From Agelas oroides (taxonomy: Eukaryota > Porifera > Demospongiae > Agelasida > Agelasidae): a stretch of 64,000 nt of DNA. Numbering within the stretch: the stretch's first letter is position 1; each line of letters opens with the position of its first letter. The position numbers and the translations under genes are program-made. The notes below the pieces were generated by a model. The model saw only the letters and a program-made list of their open reading frames with translations, made no database searches and was not told the DNA's origin. Positions 12,357-22,795 of the stretch are shown here, in pieces. The stretch covers positions 27,344,816 to 27,408,815 of the forward strand of contig OX422183.1 in NCBI GenBank assembly GCA_949130485.1. Reading direction: 5' to 3'.

Positions 12357-12554
12357 ACTGACACTACAGCACTGTGCTAATACTCCTCTGTTGTTTTTTT
12401 TTTAAATTTTTTTTTTTTAAGTCGATCTATGCGCGGGGTAAAAGACGTAATTTAAGGCAGTTGTATGTCGAGTGGGGGAGCACCAACACCGCTGGCACAT
12501 CGATGTTCAAAATTTCACACATACATAAAGTGTGAAGTTAAAACATAAAGGGAG

Positions 12555-12720
12555 ATGGGGATGGGGCATTTATGGCTTAGATGGATGGGGCATTTTATGG
12601 CTTAAATGGGTGGGTGGGGCATTTATGGCTTAAATGGGTGGGGCACTTTATGGCTTAAATGGGTGTGGTATTTATGACTTAAATGGGTGGGGCATTTATG
12701 GCTCAAATGGATGGGGCGGT
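12555..12720. repeat. ~27-29 bp minisatellite, about 6 copies
   Basis: The unit GGGGCATTTATGGCTTAAAT plus GGGTG repeats head to tail with small length changes. Confidence 0.9.
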
Positions 12721-13400
12721 TAGTTACTGTTTTTGGGAGATATGCTCAAAAAATACTGGTCTTCAGGGGAGTACCCTTTCCGGTCCTCGCATGACCACGG
12801 GTTTCGGTCCCTTTGAACTCCCGACCTGTGGCCTACTACAGAAAGGGCGGGACCACTCCCCGCCTAAGGTTTGCTTTGAGGAGCCCAGCTTTTGGTTGGC
12901 ACATAGTGCTATGGGCATTCACAGTGCTATAAATATTCAAATTACTAAACAAATTGGGGGTGGGGCTCAATGGGTGGAGTTATCATATTAGCTTATAATA
13001 ACTACGGGGATGGGCGAACGGTTAACGTACGGGATTCTGGCTCGCTATCGTGTCGTCTTGGTGGAACGTCTGGGAGGCTTGTTCTTTGCTGGTAGGCGCT
13101 CCTGTACCGAAGATAATTCGGGTCTGTACTGCGGCGACCATCTCACGGTGAGTATTATTAGTTGTTTGTGTGTGATACCATAGATAGTAGAGGAGCTATA
13201 GCTGGGGCTATACTATCTATGGTGATACTCGGTCGACGGGCTTTAAATGGGAGCGTGCTTCTCTTAGTAACGGCGTACCTATCCTAGTAACGGCATTGTT
13301 ACGCTAGTTATGGCGTGTGCTTTACTATAGTAACGGTACGCCTAGGGCTGTAGTCGGTTCCATAAGGCTGAGCTAGGGGTTGGGGCTGCTCTGTGTTATC
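12721..13400. other. Intergenic, with one small foldback
   Basis: No gene supported. A hairpin at about 13167-13226 has ACCATAGATAGTA and TACTATCTATGGT arms around an AGCTATAGCT palindrome. Several GTAACGGCGTACC-like words follow at 13268-13345. Confidence 0.45.
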
Positions 13401-13404
13401 TGCG

Positions 13405-14090
13405 AGGCTCACTCACAGTGTGAAGCTCATTCACATTAAAAATTACGAGTGTGAGGCTCACTCACACTTGAGTTACTACTGTGAGGCTCACTCACAGTTA
13501 CGCTACGGGTGTGAGGCTCACTCACACTTGAGTTACTACTGTGAGGCTCACTCACAGTTACGCTACGGGTGTGAGGCTCACTCACACTTGAGTTACTACT
13601 GTGAGGCTCACTCACAGTTACGCTATGGGTGTGAAGCTCATTCACACTTGAGTTACCACTGTGAGGCTCATTCACCGTTACGTTACGAGTGTGAAGCTCA
13701 TTCACATTAAAAATTACGAGTGTGAGGCTCACTCACACTTGAGTTACTACTGTGAGGCTCACTCACAGTTACGTTATGAGTGTGAAGCTCATTCACACTT
13801 GAGTTACCACTGTGAGGCTCATTCACCGTTATGTTACGAGTGTGAAGTTCATTCACATTTTTAAATTATGAGTGTGAAGCTCATTCACACTTCAGTCACA
13901 TGTACTACTGTGAGGCTCACTCACAGTTACGCTACGGGTGTGAAGCTCATTCACACTTGAGTTACTACTGTGAGGTTCACTCACAGTTACGTTACGAGTC
14001 TGAAGCTCATTCACACTTGAGTTACTACAGTTACGTTATGGGTGTGAAGCTCATTCGCATTTTAAATTACGAGTGTGAGTGTGTTAGGAT
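13405..14090. repeat. 60 bp hairpin-forming minisatellite, about 11 copies
   Basis: A 60 bp unit made of two related 30 bp halves: GTGTGAGGCTCACTCACACT plus TGAGTTACTA, then CTGTGAGGCTCACTCACAGT plus TACGCTACGG. The GTGAGGCTCAC core is almost self-complementary, so every half-unit can fold. Both strands remain open because the period is a multiple of three (CEAHSHLSYY-like peptide), which explains the long frames here. I do not call them genes. Confidence 0.93.
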
Positions 14091-14157
14091 GAGGGCGTAA
14101 GAGTTTTGCCGCCGTCTCTTTACCAATAGCCTCTCCCAAACCTGAGATTTCTGCAGT

Positions 14158-14201
14158 TAGTCTCGTATGGCCACACCCTGTGGTGTGGCCATACGAGACT
14201 A
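14158..14201. repeat. Perfect 20 bp stem hairpin
   Basis: TAGTCTCGTATGGCCACACC and its exact complement are separated by a four-base loop (CTGT). The TA at the outer edge suggests a tiny TA-flanked foldback MITE. Confidence 0.85.
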
Positions 14202-14399
14202 GCGTCAAGTGTGTGCTTCAGTCCTACATAGTAACTCCTGAGAGCATTATCTTTTTTCACTTTGTTAAGTCACCAGGATACGTATCCATTTGGAGCTACT
14301 TTCATTTAGCTGGCTAACTCTTGCTTGCAAGTTACAAAACCTTTAAAAATGCTCCAGGTGATCTCCTGAGGAAATAAAAATGAAATTCATAACCAATTA

Positions 14400-14775
14400 T
14401 GTAATGAATATACAGAGATTTACCATTGAGGCAAAGGACGTAATTCTTTCCCTATAAGGATATCTTGCTTATATAGGGGAACTTTTACGTTAGATGTGAA
14501 GTAATAACAGGGTACCCCTCTGGTGACTCACGAGTGAATGTAAATGAGATTCATAGCCAATCATTTGATAATTTACAGGAATATCCTTTTGAGGCAAAAG
14601 ACGTAATTCTTTCCCTATATAAGACCACATGTTGTGCATACTTTTGGGCATTTTACGTACAATGAAAGCACGTAATTCTATCCCATGAGTAACCCAAGGT
14701 GCAAATGATGTAATTCTTTCCCATGAGTGACTCATGGGAATGGTAACGTAATTCCTTCCCATGAGTGACACATGG
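14400..14775. repeat. Irregular ACGTAATTCTTTCCC repeat cluster
   Basis: The word ACGTAATTCTTTCCC (or close variants) recurs near 14440, 14610, 14675, 14710 and 14747, the last three next to ATGAGTGACTCATGGG-like palindromic pieces. A degenerate tandem or foldback array. Confidence 0.6.
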
Positions 14776-15044
14776 GATTTTTCCTCAAATTACCTCTTTT
14801 TCTAAGTGACCGATCTATGAGGGATTCCGCCAGGCCACATCTTAACTAACTTAATTATAAACTGATTATTGGATGTGAATGCCGACAGGAAATGGGGAAA
14901 ATCCCCAATTTTACGGACAGTGAACGGATGCAGACTCCCAAAACTGACTATTCGCTACAATTTTAACAAGACAAAGAAGTGTATCAGCTTGGATTCCAGG
15001 TTTGTTGACCTTGAAAACACAGGGTTCCCTGCCACCTTAAAAAA
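14776..15044. other. No recognisable gene
   Basis: Only a short plus-strand frame without a motif; it ends in an A-rich tract at about 15040-15070. Confidence 0.4.
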
Positions 15045-15372
15045 AAAACAAAAAAAAAAAAACAGTAAAAAGATTTTCTAGCTTGTTGAATGTGATGGTT
15101 TGCTATTTGTGTGTGCAAAGCTTGCCTGAGTGGGCTTGAATGTTTGTGAGTGTGGTGGAAAGGCAGAGAGAGAGCCCTCCTGGAAGACGGGGGTCATCAC
15201 ACAGTTGTCTGGCAAAGGTACTGCAGATAGCTGACTTTTTCGGGCTTGTAGGCCCCGCCCGATTTTATGCTAGGGGAATGTGTGTAACTTGGCTCCATTC
15301 TAGGGGCAACGACAGGGAGTAGGTTTGTGGGCATAACTCCCTGGCCTGGTGGTGAGCGGGAAAAAGCATAGC
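15045..15372. repeat. Middle part of the AGGACAACCTTGAATC element
   Basis: Matches 30505-30812 with about 95% identity (by eye), from the A-rich tract and CAGTAAAAAGATTTTCTAGC through the GCGGGAAAAAGCAT boundary. There it stops abruptly and a TAGCCTCGTACCCAG MITE end begins. Confidence 0.88.
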
Positions 15373-15884
15373 CTCGTACCCAGTCCTCCACCACAGCTAT
15401 CATCGCTTGCAGTACGAATAACGCGGAGAAGGCCTGGTGAAATTTATCACGTGATGTATGCCACTGACGTAATAACATAGCTCTAATATTTTTCGCAACG
15501 TCACGAGGTAAATACACAAAGCCGACTTGGACGAACTAGAGCTCGTGCGAAACGTTTATCTAACGAATTTCATGTTTAGACAAAGACGAACAAGAACAGA
15601 ACGCGAGAAAAAGGACGCTCGCATGGAAATAATAGTGGTTGCAGAGCGCTAGAAGCTGTATGACAAACCTGGAGCGCGACCAGCTGTTGCCAACGGCTCC
15701 AGAGGTTAGTTTTGAAGTCACTATGGCACTAGCTTGCTCTTGGATCTTCGCGCTTCACATATTTGTTTCTGTCTGTACGCTATCGTTCGATATCGTGGCT
15801 ACAGCTGCATAGTAATTCCAGTCTCGTTCCCAAGATACCGTTCGCCTGGGTACGAGGCCACAAAATTTAACAACTATGATGTGT
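15373..15884. other. MITE half-end plus unassigned sequence
   Basis: 15370-15460 is half of a TAGCCTCG-type MITE (TCCTCCACCACAGCTATCAT..GCTTGCAGTACGAATAACGC) shared with 52173-52265. A small decayed foldback of the same family lies at 15822-15857. The rest holds no supported gene. Confidence 0.5.
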
Positions 15885-16285
15885 TAGCCTCGTTCCCAGG
15901 ACGTTCCCGGTTCCAGTTTTGATCGCTTGCAGTATAAAAACGGAGGGGAAGGCCTGGGAGAAAGAGTCACGTGCGTGACGTCAGGTAGACGTGAGGGGGG
16001 CGGTACCCGATCGTTGTAACTCACAAACTTTGCGTTGATCACCCTCGAGTCTACCAAACAACGAGCTGTATTGACGCTGTATTTCGAATGTTACAGTCTC
16101 AAGTTCTTGGACAAGATATTACAGGAAGGACCTCGAGATTCTTCGTCGGGCACCGCCCCCCCCTCACGTCTACCCTCACGTCTACCTGACGTCACGCACG
16201 TGACTCTTTCTCCCAGGCCTTCCCCTCCGTTTTTATACTGCAAGCGATCAAAACTGGAGCCGGGAACGGCCTGGGAACGAGGCTA
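15885..16285. mobile_element. 401 bp TAGCCTCG-family MITE with ~125 bp arms
   Basis: A long foldback. The left arm runs from TAGCCTCGTTCCCAGGACGT through CACGTGCGTGACGTCAGGTA and CGTGAGGGGGG. The right arm is the near-perfect complement, ending GGGAACGAGGCTA at 16285. The arms carry a GTGACGTCA (CRE-like) word. The 16015-16150 centre is unique. Confidence 0.92.
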
Positions 16286-16434
16286 AAGATGTGTGACGTA
16301 GACAGTGGGATCCATCCCGCAGTAGTTATCTAAAATGAATCTGATTGGCTAACTGCCTTGCACATGACAATTTTTCTAAAATAAATTTGATTGGTTGAAT
16401 CACGTGAGTTAAAACTTCCCAGCGCTAAGCAACC

Positions 16435-16862
16435 GCAGCACAGCGAACACCGCAAACTCTGCAAACACTGCAAACTCTGCAAACACTGCAAACTCTGCAA
16501 ACACTGCAAACGGTGCAAACACCACAAACACCGCAAACACAGCAAACACAGCAAACACCGCAAACACAGCAAACACCGCAAACTCTGCAAACACAGCAAA
16601 CACCGCAAACACAGCAAACACCGCAAACTCTGCAAACACAGCAAACTCTGCAAACACAGCAAACAGTGCAAACACTGCAAACACTGCAAACACCGCAAAC
16701 ACTGCAAACACAGCAAACACTGCAAACACTGCAAACACAGCAAACTCTGCAAACACCGCAAACACTGCAAACACCGCAAACACTGCAAACTCTACAAACA
16801 CTGCAAACACTGCAAACACAGCAAACTCTGCAAACATGCACCGCAAACACAGCAAACATATA
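16435..16862. repeat. 9 bp satellite (CNGCAAACA)n, locus 1
   Basis: Over 40 head-to-tail copies of CTGCAAACA, CCGCAAACA, CAGCAAACA and CTGCAAACT variants. The 9 bp period keeps all frames of both strands open (TPQTLQ, KHCKHS, FAVFAV and CSVCGV strings), so the many long frames here are artefacts. It sits beside a sequence (16288-16400) that resembles the flank of the second locus at 52.37 kb. Confidence 0.95.
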
Positions 16863-17635
16863 GCAAAGGCTGCAGATGCTGCATGTTACATTGGTCTAAC
16901 AACATGCATCATGTACCTTCTCAGTGTTATGCCGATTTAATTGCTTTGCATCCTTTATTCACTAGTAGAGCTAGCCCAGGTAAGCTGTCCTTCGACAGAG
17001 CTTCAGGGCTCCTTATAGCAGGCTATACTAGTGGCAAGATTAGTGATTAACCCGGCTCAATAAAGGGCCTTCTCACTCGCACTCTGGCAGTCGGGTTTAT
17101 ATATACTTAGGTTGTTTAGAACCCATCTGGTTAAGCTATGGTCCTTACAAAGGCTAGCTTCCTTGCATTGCAGAATCTGATAATTTACTGAACTTCCAAA
17201 CCAGCTATAAATAAGGAGGCGTGTCCTTTCATACATTGCAAGACACATGCAAATTTGGGCCAAACTCATAATAACACTATGCACTTCTATAGAGAGATTC
17301 AGCCCAGCACTTTATCAAACATGCATGTGCACCAATCAAAACGTGAAAACTCTGCTGACAATTATAAGATTATGTCATAGATTAATTGTAAACTTCAGGT
17401 TTACAACCTACGATTATGTCATGCAAGGTTGTGTAGATATAGCCATGCTCCACTATACCTGGAACACTCAAGCTTCCATGCATGCATCTCCATAAACAAA
17501 CATGTTTTCTTGGATCACTGCTACCGAGTCATATACTATACATACTGTCTTCCACAAACATATTAGAGCGAGCTACCATCAAATGTGCCATGATTTAGTT
17601 AGTCACTCATACACTTGTTCATATACTGCCACAGA
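16863..17635. other. Intergenic, 3' side of the ATPase gene
   Basis: AT-rich with no supported exon or repeat. It presumably holds the 3' UTR and polyadenylation signal of the minus-strand gene that ends at 17636, but I could not fix a signal. Confidence 0.4.
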
Positions 17636-20051
17636 TCACACTCTCAGCCTTTTGGGAGATGGTGTATGTATTTCATCATCTCTAGACTCTGTTGGTGTGC
17701 AGAAAGTTGGAGGGCTGCCACTTAAACTTCCTGCATAGTTGAGAGGAAACAACATCATAAAAAAAAAACAATACAAGCTTAGGTCTATACAACCACTGCA
17801 TGATGCATGAGCGCACGAAGACATTGCATGAGTTTTACATACTTACCTTGCAGAAGATTTGTGTGCTGTTCTGCATCACCATCTTCACCTGTTCTTCTTT
17901 GGCCTCCCCATGCTAAAAGTATGGTATGTGAAGAATTAAAGTATGCATGTATAGTCAGCATACTCAGTGAAGTACATACATATAGGCTGTTGTATGCAGC
18001 TGTTACCTTCACGAATTATTCGTAGATGTTCCTTATTGAGGCTGCTCTGTGCTATGATAAAGCACCTCTCTGCAGTGGTGTTTCCACCATCTTCTTTCCG
18101 AGTTTTGCGCACTACAGTGTCAGTGCTTCTGGGGCTCAGGAATTTCTGCTGGGAGTGACAGCAATTTGTGTCAGCTTTCAGAGCTGATTCAAGAGCTGCT
18201 TTAGTGAGGAGTGGATTGTTGACTTTTTTCCCTAGCAGCAGTAGTGCCTCGTCCACTCTCACCCCTAGGCATGTACCCAGTCGTCCTCTTGTCACAATAT
18301 CAACTGCAATACACTGGAGATTCTGTCATGCTTATATATTCACAGCAGTAATCATGTGCATTGACAAAACGTAATGGCAACTTAGTGTATATACAGCACG
18401 TGCATATACTTCCCCAAAAGACATATTATTAAAGCTATAGCTATCATTTAAAAATACCACCCCATAAGGCACAAGGCCCCATCATGACCAAACACTGAAG
18501 CTTAGTTAACTGAGTATATGCAACCAACAAACTGTCCTGTCTGTGTTATAAGAACAACCAAAGTAACTCAGATGAAACAATGCTGTTGTCATGGCAATGG
18601 GTACTATGCACAGAGAATAAGTGTCAGCATGGTTACCTCAGTTCGAGGTAGCTCCCAGGCATGCTCTGCTAGCTCCTCAATGAAAGCTGGTATTAGATTG
18701 GGTGGTGCTGGGACACCAGGAATAGAATTTCCCAGCGTCAGCGGTGCCATACTGGAGGATAGAAAATCCCAGCAGCCTTCATCTGTAATTACTTCTCCAC
18801 ACAACTCTGCAAGCTGTATACATGTAAGAGTGCATGAGTATATATAGTGCTTAAATTTGCATACCAGCCACAACAAACCATTGACTTACTCACCTTGAGA
18901 AAGAAGTGCATAAACACTGTGTAGGTGGTTTTGAATCGAACGTGAGAACTTGAGAGAAAAGTGCAGAAACCTTTGGGAAGATGTCATCATTGAGGGATGT
19001 CTGCACTGCAGGTGTGATGAATCCAGAGCAGATGTCAATGATTTTCCCTACAGATGCAGAAGCATTTGACCGGGCATTCGAAAGGGCCGAGTAAAGAGTG
19101 GAAGCATTCGGCTCATCACTGTGTTCCACAAAGGGAATTTGAATAACTCTGGTGAATGCTCTGGAATGGGAGGAGGAGTAGCGCCAGTTAGCACTTATGA
19201 CAGGTGGTGTGCAAAATATTTCACAGCTGTATGATCTTGTGCCTCGAGGGGTGTTGTTGTAGGCATCAATGGTGAGTTCCTCCCAAGTGTCTTGTGCTTT
19301 CTCATTGATGTCATCAATGGCGATGGGGATTGTTGTCTGTTTGAGGACATCAAACAGGTGAGATGGAGTGGTTTGACTGTTATAAAGGTGAGTACTCTGA
19401 GCGCCAAAAAGAGCCAGGCCACAACGCAGTGCTTCTGACTTGCACGACCCTGGCTCACCATAGAGTAATGGTACTCCACTGCACCCACAGCATGAAATGA
19501 CATCTTGGTATGTGCTTGCCATCATGCATGCTGCCATGGTTGCAAGAACTGAGGTGGTGTTTTCAGGCATAAATGCCTCAATTGCTGCACACATTGCATT
19601 GAGTGCTTCACCACAGTCGAGAGGTGTCTTGATGGTACATGCCAGTTGACTGTTGGCAAGTGCATTTGTGCTGCCAGGTGTTTCAAGCCAAAGGAAACTA
19701 CTCTGGTCCAGACTAACCATGTCACCATGGGTATCAATATGGACTTGTGGGTTGAAAACCCACTCACTAGCATGCACAGGACTGCTGTTCTTCCCAACAA
19801 CTCGTGCTGCAGTTGCTTTGCGGCATTCATCATTTTGTAGAACGTTGCTTGTCAGCTCCATAAAAAGCCGTTTAAACTCGTTGTCACTGGCAATGAGGAA
19901 CAGTGCACCTCCCGGAAAAACTTGGTTCATGTATGAACAGAGCTGCTTCAGGTGTGACAGTTCACTCATTGGGAGAAAGCATTGTCTGCATGCATGCAGG
20001 TTGTGTGTGTGTGTATGTGTGTTTGTGTTTTGGTGTGTGTTTGTGTGTGTA

Positions 20052-20145
<94 letters not shown>

Positions 20146-20148
20146 ATG

Positions 20149-20179
<31 letters not shown>

Positions 20180-20761
20180 TGTTTTGGTGTGTGTTTGTGT
20201 GTGTAATTTTGTGTGTGTGTTGGTGTGTGTGTGTGTGTGTGTGTGTTAGCTACATGCAAGATGCATATATATGACAGTAACTCGAGTACAAAATATAGTT
20301 AGCTGAGATTAGAGGGTATAGCTACACTGGACAAACTCGGAAGTCTGGTCAGTCCTCAAAATGTGAAGGTTTCACCCATTTTGTGCTATATCGGCTTACA
20401 CAACAGTGTCTACGTTACATGCAAAACCCATGCATAAGCATGCAAATGTATACAACACTATACAACAAGCTAGTGAACTGCATGCTTGAAGTACGGTCAT
20501 AAACATCAGTCTTGCAGCGGCTTCAGAAGTTACACTGGAAAATGTTTTTAGTACATGAACAACTAGCTATATGTTAACTTACTTTTCCATTCCATCAGGA
20601 AAGCGTTTGATGGTTGCAAGGTAACCTGGGCCTCCGGCTTCTTTCGACACCTCAACGAGGCCGTTCAGGGTAACCGTAAAATTTGACACCAGCTCTTCCG
20701 AGTCGGTTTTGTCGTTACAGCGATATATGCCGTCGGAACGCACACTCAAAATGCATGGCAT
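17636..20761 (-). CDS. P-loop ATPase (DUF927/helicase-like), six-exon gene
   Basis: Minus-strand exons, read from splice motifs and phases: 20761-20583, 19985-18894, 18813-18637, 18313-18007, 17912-17847 and 17730-17636. Phases agree at every junction except exon 2 to exon 3. There the last ~50 bases of exon 2 are one base out of frame with exon 3; a different frame (..YTVFMHFFLK) joins it smoothly. A one-base indel near 18945, or a missed small intron, would explain this. Exon 1 starts at MPCILSVRSD. Exon 2 carries Walker A GEPGSCKS (residues 171-178 of the 359-residue open part), Walker B IPIAIDD (~214-220), then ISANWRYS and SRAFTRVIQIPF, typical of hexameric helicase or AAA-like ATPases. 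The last exon ends in a basic SPKRLRV tail, possibly a nuclear signal. Family and role are not known to me; DUF927-like is a guess. It could be host or part of a large DNA transposon. Confidence 0.7.
20003..20250. repeat. (TG)n microsatellite in intron 1
   Basis: About 245 bp of TG repeats with TTTGTGTTTTGG and TAATTTTG interruptions that themselves recur, so an inner block was duplicated. It lies in the first intron of the minus-strand ATPase gene, close to the exon 2 acceptor. The VCVCVC and HTHTHT frames are artefacts. Confidence 0.95.
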
Positions 20762-20906
20762 TGCTCCATGAAAAAGACGCGTCTGGAGATATAGCACTAT
20801 AGTTGTTATGGTGCTATACTGTATCTATGGTTACTGCAAAGCGACTCAGCTGCGCGGTGTGCTCTACGGACATTCCATACGCGCGCTTCGAATCATATTT
20901 CGGCCA
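20762..20906. promoter_or_regulatory. Putative bidirectional promoter
   Basis: Only about 145 bp separates the preferred starts of two divergent genes (20761 minus, 20907 plus). A GGCCAATGGG CCAAT-type word lies at about 20902, just at the plus start. No TATA box is clear. The shared promoter is inferred from geometry alone. Confidence 0.4.
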
Positions 20907-22795
20907 ATGGGAAACGAGCAGATCCTCCTACGTAACCCTGGCTACCAGCCCCACCCTTATACAGCTGAGCGAATAGCGATGGAGTGTAATAGAGACGCTC
21001 CCTTGCGAGGCTGTCAGCTGTGTCCTAAATGTGGGCGAAGCAACGGAAATAGGGTGTATGCTTGCAAGTTTTGCCACCAACTGCTTTCGCGTAAGGGAAA
21101 GAGCAAAGGCCAAAAACGGCCACGCGAATGTAGTGATGTGTCCGACCTCACTCACCAAGGTGTTGTTCCTCCTGTTAAGCGAACGTTTTCAGTTCGCCAA
21201 CGCAAAGCTGGTCCTGACTACCGCACTTTTGTTTGTCAGCAGTCCACCGGCATGTGGAAGTGCTATGCAAAGGACTGTTCTACAGTGCAAGATGCGAGGA
21301 GTAGGTCATACCCCAACTCAAGTGCAGAAGATGCTCAATACGTTTGCGAACATGTGAAATGCGTACAGCAGCAGATGTCTGACCAAGCCATTGTTGAACA
21401 GCCACTGTTCCTCAACGTTGACGTACTTACCACCCTTCCCATACCAGCTGATGTAGCCCATGCATGAGCTGAAATGTATGTTCGAAAAAACGACGACACT
21501 AATCCGGAGGGTGTCGGAGGGGAGTTTTGCCATCAGATTGGCTGAAATGGCACAAGATCAACCCCTTGGGGTTCTGCACATTCGCTTCACCAAACCATCT
21601 CAAAGCCCAGTCTTCTACTGTCCCTGTCATTCATTCTCTAGCCATGCATCGGGACCAACAACTGCCAGGCTAAGCAAAAGGTGTATTCATTTCTACATCT
21701 GTCTTTGGGCATTTGGCTGTGACAAGTCTTTGTCAGAAGAATTCCATTACCTCCTAAAGGCACTTAAAGGTTGGAAGTAGGTAGCATAGCACTGCATGCT
21801 ATAACGTATGAATGATTAATTATAGTGTGAGTGGTTCAGAAACCAACAGCATACGTACCAATTAAGGTGGGTGTGGCTGCCATCCATTGGTTAATAAAAA
21901 ACCTGCACATTTGTAGGTAACTTTAATAGGCTGTAAGTTTTTTCATTGCTGTAAATCTTACAACTTGAGTCATGTGATTTAAGGTTTGAATATAGTTCCA
22001 GCATATTACTAGTGTTCTTGTCAGTCATGTATTTTACCAGCACCATATAATTACATGTAGGTGAAGACTCCCAAGCGCCAAAAAGCTCCTCTTTTGAAAC
22101 CAACATGAGAAACGGTATGATTAGAAATAATAGTATCATGGTGCATTTATGGTTCAGTTGCTAGTATATTGAATCAGTGTGTTGTAAAATTGCACCAACA
22201 ATGTAGGTGAACAGTATAGCTATTTGGGGTTGCACACAAGCAATTACCTCCCCAATTTTTATACTATTTCACAATGCTTGCAGGCTGTGATGGTGACAGA
22301 ATGAAAGAATCCAGGCAATCACACCACACTGGTACACTGCAACAACCTGACACCAATGGTATGCATGTGTAATAGTAAAAGTGTATGCTTGCATTATTGG
22401 GACAACAGCCAAGCACCTGTGCCTATAGCACATTTTATACATGTCCATTTACTTTGCAGAATCGTCTCACCAGAAAGCATTGGTGAACACAGTACGATTG
22501 GTACATGATTTTTCCGAGAAAATACCAGAAGACCCAGTAGAAGTCAGTGACATTCTCCAAAAAATCACTGGGAGAAATATGTCTGATGCAACTGCTTGGG
22601 AAACTAATTTTGAGCCAAGTGAAACACAGTGCCTACTTTGTGGTGAACAACTTGGTCCAGTAGTACGAGTGCCAGGAAGCAACTGCAGAGCATATTTACT
22701 GACTCGTCTGCACCTCATTCCTGCAAGATCATTGATAAGAAGATGTCTCAACCAAGACTGTGGAGCCAGACACAGCTATCACACGTGGAAGGAAG
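20907..22795 (+). CDS. SWIM-type zinc-finger, Cys-rich protein (KDZ/HMGXB3-like?), partial
   Basis: Exons 20907-21769, 22061-22114, 22284-22358 and 22460-22795, all joined in phase 1. The frame is also open from 20808, but MGNEQ at 20907 is the likelier start. Exon 1 has a CPKCGRSNG..CKFC zinc knuckle, a basic stretch (KGKSKGQKRPRE), then a SWIM signature (CPC..KRCIH) near 21620-21690. Within exon 1 the frame changes at about 21459-21466, where CATGCATG looks like a 4 bp duplication of CATG; the upstream frame ends at 21467. Exon 4 has a second Cys cluster (CLLCG .. CLNQDCGARHSYH). SWIM plus Cys clusters resembles KDZ-type transposases and the related HMGXB3 protein, but this is from memory. 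No downstream exon with a catalytic core was found before the DIRS fossil, so the gene is truncated or interrupted. Confidence 0.6.

Noticed and set aside
12780-12900. Possible tRNA-like GGTTTCGGTCCC region
   Set aside because: No cloverleaf or A/B box pair could be formed.
13405-14090. CRISPR-like array
   Set aside because: Units are contiguous tandem repeats without unique spacers, in eukaryotic DNA.
13393-14100. CEAHSHLSYYCEAHSQLRYG repeat protein
   Set aside because: The 60 bp period keeps frames open on both strands; no start context, splice sites or flanking coding sequence.
16391-17050. Long open frames on both strands (KHCKHSK, FAVFAV, CSVCGV, TPQTLQ strings)
   Set aside because: Produced by the 9 bp satellite, whose period keeps every frame open; the same happens at 52.3-52.8 kb.
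19653-20274. CVCVCV and HTHTHT frames
   Set aside because: TG microsatellite in an intron.
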